A DNA stretch of 64,000 nt from contig JACJYC010000007.1 in NCBI GenBank assembly GCA_020636325.1, forward strand, positions 62,001-126,000. The letters run 5' to 3'. The first letter of the stretch is position 1. The number at the start of each line of letters is the position of its first letter. The translations under genes were made by a program, and so were the position numbers. The notes under the pieces are model-generated. The model made no database searches, had not been told where the DNA came from, and worked only from the letters and a program-made list of their open reading frames with translations. Of the stretch, positions 43,667-50,847 are shown in pieces. Source of the stretch: Lewinellaceae bacterium (GTDB lineage Bacteria; Bacteroidota; Bacteroidia; Chitinophagales; Saprospiraceae).

Positions 43667-44590
43667 TCAGGCTACTACCAGATTGGCGCGTTCCCTGGCG
43701 GGGCCGATGGTGGCAATGCTGCCCGATCCGAACCGGAGAAAATCGGCTTCGATGCCGTCGGAAAAGATGACGCCGTTGCCGGGCATCAGGGATTCGATCC
43801 GCAGCCGGGTATCTCCGGAAAGCAATCCGCCGGCGATGCCGGTCTGGGTTCTCTTGCTCCGGAACGGCTCGCGAACGGCAAAAAACAGCTGGTCGTCGCG
43901 CATGTTCAGCCGCGTGCGCCGTTGTTCTGATTTTTCGAACAACCGCTGCAAACCGTCCGACTGGTTGAAAATAGAACTCATCCACCCTGTGGAGCCGGCC
44001 TGCGTCGAGACGATCACACCGGAGGAGGAATGCTCTTCCGTCGTACCGTTGAAGGTGATCTTGTACCGTGCGGATACGTGAGAGGAGGCCCCGATGAAAA
44101 GATCGTTGAAGGCCAGGAGGCGCTGACCATCGTTCAGGCGGGCTTCTGCAAAGGCGGCCTGCCGGGATTCAAACCGGCCGCGGATGACCTTTTCGACCGC
44201 TTTCCCGAAAGTCACCGGCGTAAAAGGCAGCAGTACGCCGTCGTATCGATCCTGATCCGGGTTGACCGCCACGATGGGCCGCCCGTTGACGTACTTGGCG
44301 GCATTGGCCACCAGGCCGTCCTGCCCGACTGCTACCACCACCTGCTGATCGCTGAAAATAAAAGAAGGCAGGAACGACCGGTCCACGATCTTGTACCGGA
44401 CGATCCCGGACAGTTCCCGCTGAACCGACAGCAAAGCTTCCTGAAACCGGTCGTGCTCCAATTCGTAATCGGCGAACTCACCGCCCGAACGCCCGATATA
44501 AAACCGGGCCTGCGCCCTGGTGTTGAATCGCTCCACCAGGGCTTCCAGGCGTGTTTTGTTTTTGATGACGACCGCGTATTCGATTGACAT
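43667..44590 (-). CDS. NAD-kinase-like protein
   Basis: 307 residues. NAD-kinase landmarks are present in altered form: GQDGLVANAAKY for the usual GGDGT loop, FNDLFIG for the NE/ND motif and STQAGSTGW for TPTGSTAY, followed by a beta-sandwich C-terminal domain (GNGVIFSDGIEADFLRFGSG). The family phosphorylates NAD, and divergent members may use other nucleotides or lipids. Here the catalytic Asp of GGDG is kept but the Gly before it is Gln. It is the second gene of an operon with the SPFH gene, 44 bp downstream of it. Whether it makes NADP is uncertain; a specialised role linked to SPFH membrane domains is inferred. Confidence 0.8.
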   Translation of the reverse strand: MSIEYAVVIKNKTRLEALVERFNTRAQARFYIGRSGGEFADYELEHDRFQEALLSVQRELSGIVRYKIVDRSFLPSFIFSDQQVVVAVGQDGLVANAAKYVNGRPIVAVNPDQDRYDGVLLPFTPVTFGKAVEKVIRGRFESRQAAFAEARLNDGQRLLAFNDLFIGASSHVSARYKITFNGTTEEHSSSGVIVSTQAGSTGWMSSIFNQSDGLQRLFEKSEQRRTRLNMRDDQLFFAVREPFRSKRTQTGIAGGLLSGDTRLRIESLMPGNGVIFSDGIEADFLRFGSGSIATIGPARERANLVVA

Positions 44591-44634
44591 GATGATCTGG
44601 AATTGGCGGGACAGACGATTGTCCGTCCATACGG

Positions 44635-45636
44635 TTATTTCAACAAGGTTTCCATCAGGTCCGGGCTGATATTGAGGTTGCCGATCTTACCGGCGTTTTC
44701 GGCCAACATCCGGAAGGCCATGGCGATATTGGATCTGGCGTCGGTGTTGTTGCTGAGCGCCATGAGCGTTTTCCAATCCATGTCCTTGTAGGGTTGCAGT
44801 GTGGTTTCCAGGACATACCCCTGGGTTTCGGCGTTCTTGCGGTCGTTGGCCGATTTCTGCTCGATGAGCTGCTTGCGCTGGTTTTCAACGGAAATGTCCG
44901 CTTCTATGTGCATTTCCCGGAGTTTCCGGTCATTTTCAGCTTGCTGGATGCGCGCCTCCATTTGTTTTTCGCTGATCTGTTTTTTCTTTTCTTCGACGGC
45001 GATCTCGGTGCTGAGTTCGCTTTCCTTGATGATCCGTTCCTGTTCGACGGCAAAGTTCCGGCGCTCGTAAATGGCCTGGTCGGCTTCCTGCTGCAATTTT
45101 TCGCGGGTTTCGGTTTCCAGGGCGCGTTCCATTTCGGGCGTGGCGCGGATGGCGGTGACGTTCACGCTCAGGATCTCGATCCCCAGCATGGAAATGGACT
45201 GTGAAGCCTCCAGGCCTTCCACGATTTTTTGCTCCACGGATTTAGCCGACCGGATGGCCTCTTTCAGCCCCAGGCTATGCAGGTATGCGGATGCGGCAGT
45301 CTGCGCTTCGTTGACGATCCGCTGGTTCAGCTTCTCCGAATCGTCTTTTTTGTAGCGCCCGCGGGCGTCCACCGTAAAATCGAGCAAGGCGGCCAGTTGT
45401 GCGGGATCGCCGATCTTGAAGCTGATCTGGCCCTGGATGGTGACGGACTGATAGTCCCGGGTCATGTCGCTGAAGATAAAGGGCAGGTTGTTGCTGCCCA
45501 TCGGGATGGCCACAATGGAGGTATTGGGTTGGAAGTAGAAGAAGGAAAGGCCCCGGCCCTCTTTGTCCACCCTGCCGTTGGCGTACTTGATGACGTAGGT
45601 CATGGAGTCAAATCCGATGAAATTAAAGCCGAACAT
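44635..45636 (-). CDS. SPFH/Band-7 domain protein
   Basis: 333 residues from the ATG at 45636 (an in-frame ATG at 45660 would add eight residues). There is no TM segment or signal peptide. The SPFH domain spans about 10-180 (LSFFYFQPNTSIVAIPMG, SVTIQGQISFKIGDPAQLAALLDF, EASQSISMLGIEILSVNVTAIRATPEMERALE). A long Glu/Lys/Gln-rich coiled coil (about 180-290) follows, then a conserved-looking tail (LQPYKDMDWKTLMALS). SPFH proteins form membrane-associated oligomeric cages. It is co-transcribed with the NAD-kinase-like gene and preceded by a strongly structured promoter. Confidence 0.88.
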   Translation of the reverse strand: MFGFNFIGFDSMTYVIKYANGRVDKEGRGLSFFYFQPNTSIVAIPMGSNNLPFIFSDMTRDYQSVTIQGQISFKIGDPAQLAALLDFTVDARGRYKKDDSEKLNQRIVNEAQTAASAYLHSLGLKEAIRSAKSVEQKIVEGLEASQSISMLGIEILSVNVTAIRATPEMERALETETREKLQQEADQAIYERRNFAVEQERIIKESELSTEIAVEEKKKQISEKQMEARIQQAENDRKLREMHIEADISVENQRKQLIEQKSANDRKNAETQGYVLETTLQPYKDMDWKTLMALSNNTDARSNIAMAFRMLAENAGKIGNLNISPDLMETLLK

Positions 45637-45703
45637 GGTCGTTGATGGTTTGGTGATCAAATCGGGATTGCCGGTTCAATGGCCGGCAATCCCTTTATAA
45701 AAG

Positions 45704-45775
45704 ACTTAGTTTCATTTTAAAACTAACTAACCGCACTACAAATATACATTACTTAGTTTAAAAATGAAACTAAGT
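45704..45775 (-). promoter_or_regulatory. Promoter of the SPFH/NAD-kinase-like operon with two palindromic operators
   Basis: Two 25-bp sites share the form ACTTAGTTT-N7-AAACTAAGT: 45704-45728 (one arm mismatch) and 45751-45775 (perfect arms). Their starts are 47 bp apart. Between them, on the minus strand, lies an exact -7 box TATATTTG (45739-45746). One site covers the -33 region and the other the first transcribed bases, a layout typical of repression. No regulator gene is adjacent. Confidence 0.8.
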
Positions 45776-45861
45776 AGGTGATTTTTTTATTCCTGCTTGA
45801 AAAAATGTTGATCAGGTGCTTAGGACCGCTGAAATTATAGCCCGTCAAAAACCGATTCGCT

Positions 45862-47316
45862 TCAATAACGCGCAGAAATCCAGGCCCGGTAATCCACCAT
45901 TTCCAGCGCACCTGCAGGAACCAGGCTCTCCGCGCCGGGTGGAAAAAGGATGCCGGCCAGTTCCCGGAACCGGTCCTTGAACTCGTATTCGGGTACATTG
46001 CCGATCCGGGAAAAAAACTGCAATAAAGCCTGTTGGTAGGGCTCGACCCGGCCCGATTTTCTCAGCCACCGGCGGACGCTGTCGGTGAAATAGCGCATAA
46101 CGAACCAGTTCTGCTGTTCAAAATGGACCATCAGGTTGAGCATGCGGGCGTGCGCCTGCAGGTCGGTCCGCTCGATCTGCGCCGCTTTGAGGTTGAGCAA
46201 CTGGTTGATCCAACGCAGGGAATCGTCGTATTCCTTCCGCATGAACCGGATATAGGCCAGTTGAAAATAGAAAGATTCGAGGTAGGATTGCGGCATTTTA
46301 TTCCTGTAGCGATCTACGAACCGGCCCGTATCCAGGATAAAATCCGGCCGTTCGCGCCAGGCGCCCGACACGCGGCAGATCTCCAGTTCGATGTTGTAGG
46401 CCCGCAGCAATTGTTTCAACAGAGATTTGTGCTCTCCCGGGATCTCCAGCCGTTGGAACACGCCTCTGGCCCGGCTCAACTGATCCAGGGCCTTGTCATA
46501 GGATTTGCGGTACACCTGAAAGCTCACCAGGTTGTTGACCGTGGAAATATACGCCCCCGGATCGGCGAATAACCGCTGCGGATGACCTTCCAGCAGGCCG
46601 ATCAATTCCAGCAGAGCTGTTTCGGCCTCTTCTTCATTACCGTTGCGCAAACGGACGAGGTAAAGCGTATTGTAATAAAGGACCTTTGCTTCCAGGGTGC
46701 GCGCATTTTCAGGTGCGTCCAGCAGACCGGCATCGACCGGCCGGCCCGCACCGTCGCCGATAAAACTCCGGGAAAAACGGATGGCCAGTTGCCAGAACTG
46801 CAGGGTATTTTCCTGCAGGCGCAATGCATTCCCCTGTCGTCCGACTGCGTCTTCAAACCGGTCAAAGTCGTTGGGCGCCAGGGTTTGGGCCAGTTTGCGC
46901 TGCCAGTTGCACACTTCGGCCAGTCCGATATTGAGCCCGTAGGTTGCGGCCATCTTTTCGGCCCGGCCGAGCTCCTCTCCGCACAGGTCATACAATTCGC
47001 GGTGAAACAGGATTTCCACATTTCTCAGGCAATCTTTCAATTCAGCATCCTTCGACAGACCGGTGTGATAATCCCGAAGACTTTTCAGGATCATTTGCCG
47101 GAGATAATTCTTGGTCACGTGCAATTGGCGCAGGAAGGGTTCGCCTGCCAGTTTTTCGCGTACGACCCGTTCGTCATATACCTCCAGCGCATCCATCACG
47201 TCAAACAGCCTCAGGTAATTGGGGTCGGAGCCCGATCGGCTGCAAAAGATCCGGAAATGCCGTTTTTCACTTTTGGACAGCGATTTCAACAAAGAAAAAA
47301 GGTCATTCTTTTTCAC
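45862..47316 (-). CDS. Unrecognised helical-repeat (TPR-like) protein
   Basis: 484 residues, no signal peptide, all-helical. It starts MKKNDLFSLLKSLSKSEKRHFRIFC and carries repeated helical pairs (ALLSL-type, YISTVNNLVSFQVYRKSYDKALDQL, YFQLAYIRFMRKEYDDSLRWINQL, MLNLMVHFEQQNWFVMRYFTDSVRRWL) resembling degenerate TPR units. The N-terminal 60 residues (KSEKRHFRIFC, LRLFDVMDALEVYDE) seem conserved in Saprospiria hypothetical proteins from memory. Probably a cytoplasmic scaffold or regulator. It lies upstream of the SPFH operon on the same strand but is separated by a 225-bp region containing that operon's own promoter. Confidence 0.75.
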   Translation of the reverse strand: MKKNDLFSLLKSLSKSEKRHFRIFCSRSGSDPNYLRLFDVMDALEVYDERVVREKLAGEPFLRQLHVTKNYLRQMILKSLRDYHTGLSKDAELKDCLRNVEILFHRELYDLCGEELGRAEKMAATYGLNIGLAEVCNWQRKLAQTLAPNDFDRFEDAVGRQGNALRLQENTLQFWQLAIRFSRSFIGDGAGRPVDAGLLDAPENARTLEAKVLYYNTLYLVRLRNGNEEEAETALLELIGLLEGHPQRLFADPGAYISTVNNLVSFQVYRKSYDKALDQLSRARGVFQRLEIPGEHKSLLKQLLRAYNIELEICRVSGAWRERPDFILDTGRFVDRYRNKMPQSYLESFYFQLAYIRFMRKEYDDSLRWINQLLNLKAAQIERTDLQAHARMLNLMVHFEQQNWFVMRYFTDSVRRWLRKSGRVEPYQQALLQFFSRIGNVPEYEFKDRFRELAGILFPPGAESLVPAGALEMVDYRAWISARY

Positions 47317-47324
47317 TTTTGAAT

Positions 47325-47444
47325 CTTACGTTTTTTAAATTTTAACCTAACAACAACAGATAAAATTAGCATAAATTTTAATTTTAGAAACTTACGTTTT
47401 AGTAAAAAATAACGAGCAAGACGTACATCAGATCTCTATTTTTG
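47325..47444. promoter_or_regulatory. AT-rich divergent promoter region with direct repeats
   Basis: CTTACGTTTT occurs at 47325-47334 and 47391-47400, with partly matching flanks. A TATTTTTG box at 47437-47444 fits the -7 element for the VOC gene, 37 bp from its ATG. The repeats may be regulator half-sites for one or both divergent genes. Confidence 0.4.
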
Positions 47445-47481
47445 TTTTATTATTTAATTTTAAACCAAAATATGTTGATTT

Positions 47482-47847
47482 ATGGCAAGCGCAATTAACT
47501 GGTTTGAATTACCGGCTACCAATTATCAAAGGGCTGCGGGCTTTTACGGTCAGGTCCTGGGCGCCGAATTGCAACACGTTGAAATGGCGGGATTAAAGAT
47601 GGCGTTTTTCCCGGCCAGCGACGGGGGTACGGGCGGTTGTGTCACCCACGGCAACGGCAACAAACCCTCGGCAGAAGGCGCGTTGGTCTACCTCAACGGC
47701 GGTGAGGATCTCGCCGTACCGTTGTCCAGAGTTGAACAGGCCGGAGGGAAAGTGCTCATGCCCAAAACTTCCATCGGTGAAAATGGATTTATGGCTATCT
47801 TCACCGATACGGAAGGGAACCGGGTGGCGTTTCACTCGATGAACTGA
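47482..47847 (+). CDS. VOC family (glyoxalase/bleomycin-resistance-like) protein
   Basis: 121 residues. A VOC beta-alpha-beta-beta-beta module repeated twice: INWFELPATNYQRAAGFYGQVLGAEL, then ALVYLNGGEDLAVPLSRVEQAGGKVL and the closing GFMAIFTDTEGNRVAFHSMN. It matches the small VOC proteins related to extradiol dioxygenases and glyoxalase I; substrate unknown. A single cytoplasmic domain, presumably dimeric. A heptamer array (ATCAGTG) begins immediately after its stop codon. Confidence 0.9.
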   Translation: MASAINWFELPATNYQRAAGFYGQVLGAELQHVEMAGLKMAFFPASDGGTGGCVTHGNGNKPSAEGALVYLNGGEDLAVPLSRVEQAGGKVLMPKTSIGENGFMAIFTDTEGNRVAFHSMN

Positions 47848-47993
47848 ATCAGTGATCAGTGATCAGTGATCAGTTGTCAGTTGTCAGTTGTCAGTCTCCG
47901 CCCGGCAACTTCGCCGAAAGCTTCGTCGCCCGGTGGCCGTAGCTTCAGCGGAGGAGGGGGTCAGTGGTCAGTGATCAGTTGTCAGTTGTCAGG
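47848..47993. repeat. Heptamer array - GC hairpin - heptamer array
   Basis: 47848-47894 holds about seven units of [A/G]TCAGT[G/T]. A GC-rich segment (47895-47958) opens CTCCGCC and closes AGCTTCAGCGGAGG, so its ends can pair. 47961-47993 holds about five more units of the same heptamer. This array-hairpin-array layout matches other repeat loci in the window. Confidence 0.8.
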
Positions 47994-48045
47994 ACGGCGG
48001 ACCGGCAGCTGACAACTATATATTTGCCAACCAAAGACAGTAAGT

Positions 48046-48435
48046 ATGGATCTCGAAACATTCCGGCAATACTGCCTTTCCAAGCCCGGCGTGGAGGAAA
48101 GCTATCCGTTTAAAGGCGAGGCCGTCTGGATGAAGGTCGGCGGCAAGCTTTTTGGCATGGCCAACGTGACTGAAATGAGAATGGACGGCGAGTTCGTACC
48201 GCCTTTTCATTTTATGAACCTCAAATGCGACCCGGAAAAGGCCGCCGCATTGCGCGAACAATTTCCCGCTATTCAACCCGGCTGGCATCAGGATAAAAAA
48301 CATTGGAATACCTTGTTCATGGATGGTTCGCTGGCGGATGCGTTGATCCTGGAACTGATCGACCATGCGTGTGGACTGGTTTTCAGCAACCTGCCGGAAA
48401 AATTGAAAAATGCCATTTCAAACGAAAAGCTATGA
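48046..48435 (+). CDS. MmcQ/YjbR family DNA-binding protein
   Basis: 129 residues. CyaY-like MmcQ/YjbR fold: METFRQYCLSKPGVEESYPFKGEAVWMKVGGKLFGMAN at the start, then NLKCDPEKAAALREQFPAI and GWHQDKKHWNTLFMDGSLADALILELIDHACGLV. Members are double-wing DNA-binding-like proteins of unclear role. Its stop codon overlaps the start of the next gene (ATGA at 48432-48435), so the two are translationally coupled. Confidence 0.9.
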   Translation: MDLETFRQYCLSKPGVEESYPFKGEAVWMKVGGKLFGMANVTEMRMDGEFVPPFHFMNLKCDPEKAAALREQFPAIQPGWHQDKKHWNTLFMDGSLADALILELIDHACGLVFSNLPEKLKNAISNEKL

Positions 48436-48752
48436 CCGGTGCAGAGATCCTGTTCAATCGTATCGCAGCGCAGTTCACCGGTTCAACACCCGGCGTAACC
48501 CTGGGGAAAATGATGAGTTCGCCCGGGTTGAAATACAGCGATAAGGTTTTCGCCTTTTACCACAAGGAAACCATGGGATTCAGGCTGGGCAAACAGTTCG
48601 ACCCCGAAAAATTCGGCCTGAAAACGGCTCATCTGCTCAATCCGTTCAAGAACAAGCCGCCCATTCAGGGTTGGTTCATCGTGGAGGCCGCCGAAAGCGA
48701 ATTCTGGGAACCCCTTGCCGAAATGGCGCTGGAATTCACCAGGAAATTGTAA
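48432..48752 (+). CDS. TfoX N-terminal-domain-like small protein
   Basis: 106 residues from the ATG at 48432, overlapping the previous stop by four bases. The sequence VTLGKMMSSPGLKYSDKVFAFYHKETMGFRLG resembles the TfoX N-terminal fold (KMFGG.. ...FA......L.L). The second half has LNPFKNKPPIQGWFIVEA and a final helix. Similar small proteins occur beside MmcQ/YjbR or DUF1801 genes. Function unknown, cytoplasmic. The family assignment is from pattern only. Confidence 0.65.
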   Translation: MTGAEILFNRIAAQFTGSTPGVTLGKMMSSPGLKYSDKVFAFYHKETMGFRLGKQFDPEKFGLKTAHLLNPFKNKPPIQGWFIVEAAESEFWEPLAEMALEFTRKL

Positions 48753-48837
48753 TTATTGAATCGATTTTTAGATTGATCCAATTAGCTGACCAACCGACGA
48801 ACCTCAAAAATCGAATCAATCAAAAGTCCATTTAACC

Positions 48838-49506
48838 ATGAGATCCATCTCCAAACCCACTTTTGCCTTTCTTGCCGACCTGGCGCAAAACAACGACCGC
48901 GAGTGGTTCGGCGCCCATAAGAAGCAATACCAGGCTGCCAAGGAGGAGTTCCTCACTTTTGTTGACGAAGTGATCGCGGGCATTTCCGCTTTTGATCCAT
49001 CGATTGTACAGCTGACGGCCAAGGATTGCATTTTCCGCATCAACCGGGATGTCCGGTTCTCAGCTGATAAGTCGCCTTATCAAACCTATTTCGGGGCGCA
49101 TATACTGGGGGGCGGCCGCAAGAACGAACACGGCCGTTCCGGCTACTACATCCGGCTTCAGCCCGGAGATTGCATGCTTGCCGGCGGCGCTTACCTGCCG
49201 CCTGCGCCCTGGATCAAAGCCATCCGGGATGAAATTGCCTATAATGCAGCAGAATTCAAGGAGATCCTTGCCCACCCGGATTTCAAGCGCTATTTTGGCG
49301 AAATGGAAGGCGAAAGGCTCAAAACCGCACCGAAAGGATTTGCCAGGGACCATCCGGAGATCGATCTGCTTCAGTTCAAGAGCTTCCTGGCGGTTCACCG
49401 GGTAAAAGACGAACAGGCCATGAAACCGGATTTTTCCAACCATACCGTTTCGGTCTTCAAGGCGCTTTATCCCTTCGGTCAGTTTCTGAACCGGTCAATG
49501 GACTGA
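48838..49506 (+). CDS. DUF2461 family protein (TIGR02453)
   Basis: 222 residues. It follows the DUF2461 pattern: FLADLAQNNDREWFGAHKKQYQAAKEEF at the start, IFRINRDVRFSADKSPYQTYFGAHI in the centre, GYYIRLQPGDCMLAGGAYLPPAPWIKAIRDEI, and LKTAPKGFARDHPEIDLLQFKSF near the end. Widely distributed, no known activity. It is followed 22 bp later by psuG. The upstream gap (48753-48837) has loosely repeated AATCGA/AATCAA words only. Confidence 0.9.
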   Translation: MRSISKPTFAFLADLAQNNDREWFGAHKKQYQAAKEEFLTFVDEVIAGISAFDPSIVQLTAKDCIFRINRDVRFSADKSPYQTYFGAHILGGGRKNEHGRSGYYIRLQPGDCMLAGGAYLPPAPWIKAIRDEIAYNAAEFKEILAHPDFKRYFGEMEGERLKTAPKGFARDHPEIDLLQFKSFLAVHRVKDEQAMKPDFSNHTVSVFKALYPFGQFLNRSMD

Positions 49507-49528
49507 GCCTTCGAAATAACCGAGCATT

Positions 49529-50452
49529 ATGACCAATCCGTTCTTGTCCGTACACCCTGAAGTGGAAGCAGCCTTAGCGGAAGGAAGGCCCGTAGTGGCG
49601 CTTGAGTCGACCATCATCGCGCACGGGATGCCCTACCCGCAAAATGTGGAAACGGCCTTTCGGCTGGAAGGGGCCGTGCGGGAAGCGGGCGCCGTGCCGG
49701 CCACCATTGCGGTTATCGGCGGGCGATTAAAAGCCGGATTGGATGCCGCTGAAATCGAAAAATTCGGCGCGGGCGGCAAAACCGTCCGGAAGATCAGCCG
49801 GCGCGACCTGCCCATCGTAGCGGGATTGGGCCTCGACGGCGCTACCACCGTGGCGTCCACCATGATCATTGCCGGTATGGCGGGCATCCGGTTCTTCGGC
49901 ACGGGCGGCATCGGCGGCGTACACCGGGGGGCCGCGCAAACCATGGATATTTCGGCCGACCTCCAGGAACTCGCCCATACGGATGTGGCCGTCGTCACGG
50001 CAGGCGCCAAATCCATCCTCGACCTGCCGCTTACGCTGGAGTACCTCGAAACGCTCGGGGTCCCGGTAATCGGATACGGTACCACAGAATTCCCCGCATT
50101 TTATACCCGCGACAGCGGCCTGCCGGTGGACTACAGGGCGGAAACCCCGGAAGAAATAGCCCGCATCCTTCACGCCAAATGGGGCATGGGCCTGTCCGGC
50201 GGAGCCGTTATCGCCAATCCGATCCCCGAATCGCATGCCATACCTCGCCGGGAAATAGACCCCCTGATCGAACAGGCCGTAATGGAAGCCGAACAACAAA
50301 ATATACGCGGCAAAGCCCTTACCCCCTTTCTGCTGGCCCGTATGGAAACCCTCACCCAAGGCCGCAGCCTGATCTCCAATATTGAACTGGCTTTGAACAA
50401 TGTGCGATTGGCTGCCTGGATTGCGGTGGTTTGGGAGGAATTGAGGAATTGA
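49529..50452 (+). CDS. psuG: Pseudouridine-5'-phosphate glycosidase
   Basis: 307 residues, close to the 312 of the Escherichia coli enzyme. It breaks the C-C bond of pseudouridine 5'-phosphate to uracil and ribose 5-phosphate. Signature regions: VVALESTIIAHGMPYPQN (catalytic Glu26), GKTVRKISRRDLPIV, GLDGATTVASTM, FGTGGIGGVHRG and VTAGAKSILDLP with its Lys. The partner kinase PsuK is not in the window. The last codons (VWEELRN) are formed by an 8-bp tandem array that continues past the stop, so the C-terminal tail may have been changed by the array. Confidence 0.93.
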   Translation: MTNPFLSVHPEVEAALAEGRPVVALESTIIAHGMPYPQNVETAFRLEGAVREAGAVPATIAVIGGRLKAGLDAAEIEKFGAGGKTVRKISRRDLPIVAGLGLDGATTVASTMIIAGMAGIRFFGTGGIGGVHRGAAQTMDISADLQELAHTDVAVVTAGAKSILDLPLTLEYLETLGVPVIGYGTTEFPAFYTRDSGLPVDYRAETPEEIARILHAKWGMGLSGGAVIANPIPESHAIPRREIDPLIEQAVMEAEQQNIRGKALTPFLLARMETLTQGRSLISNIELALNNVRLAAWIAVVWEELRN

Positions 50453-50558
50453 GGAACTGAGGAATTGAGGAATTGAGGAACTGAGGAACTGAGGAACTGA
50501 GGAACTGAGGAATTGAGGAATTACCTTCTTTGCTCTTGGTGAGCTTCGGCGGTCGGAG
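50435..50558. repeat. Octamer array TTGAGGAA/CTGAGGAA plus hairpin module
   Basis: Eleven 8-bp units at 50435-50522 start within the psuG coding region. After nine bases comes GCTCTTGGTGAGCTTCGGCGG (50532-50552), a relative of the hairpin modules at 10508, 10628, 11048 and 58546. The rest of the gap to 50847 is AT-rich (50578-50700) and then unique sequence that presumably carries the promoter of the giant adhesin gene. Confidence 0.85.
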
Positions 50559-50847
50559 GAAGAACTGATTGGCGGATTAAAAAAAATCAATATATTTTTA
50601 TTTACCTGATATACAGATATTTAAATAGAAAATCAGCTGCCGCTTTTACCTTTAAACGATTACATTCTACACTTTACATTCCATTTTTTTGCCTACCCAA
50701 GCAGCGCAAACCCGCTTAAGGGGGTCTGACCATTTGTAACCCGATAATCCATTTTATACCGTATAGCCAAAAAGCCGGGGTGAGACCGTTGTGGTGTTCA
50801 CTTGCCGGCCGGTATATTATTTTTTATCCCAAAACGAGTCATAACTC

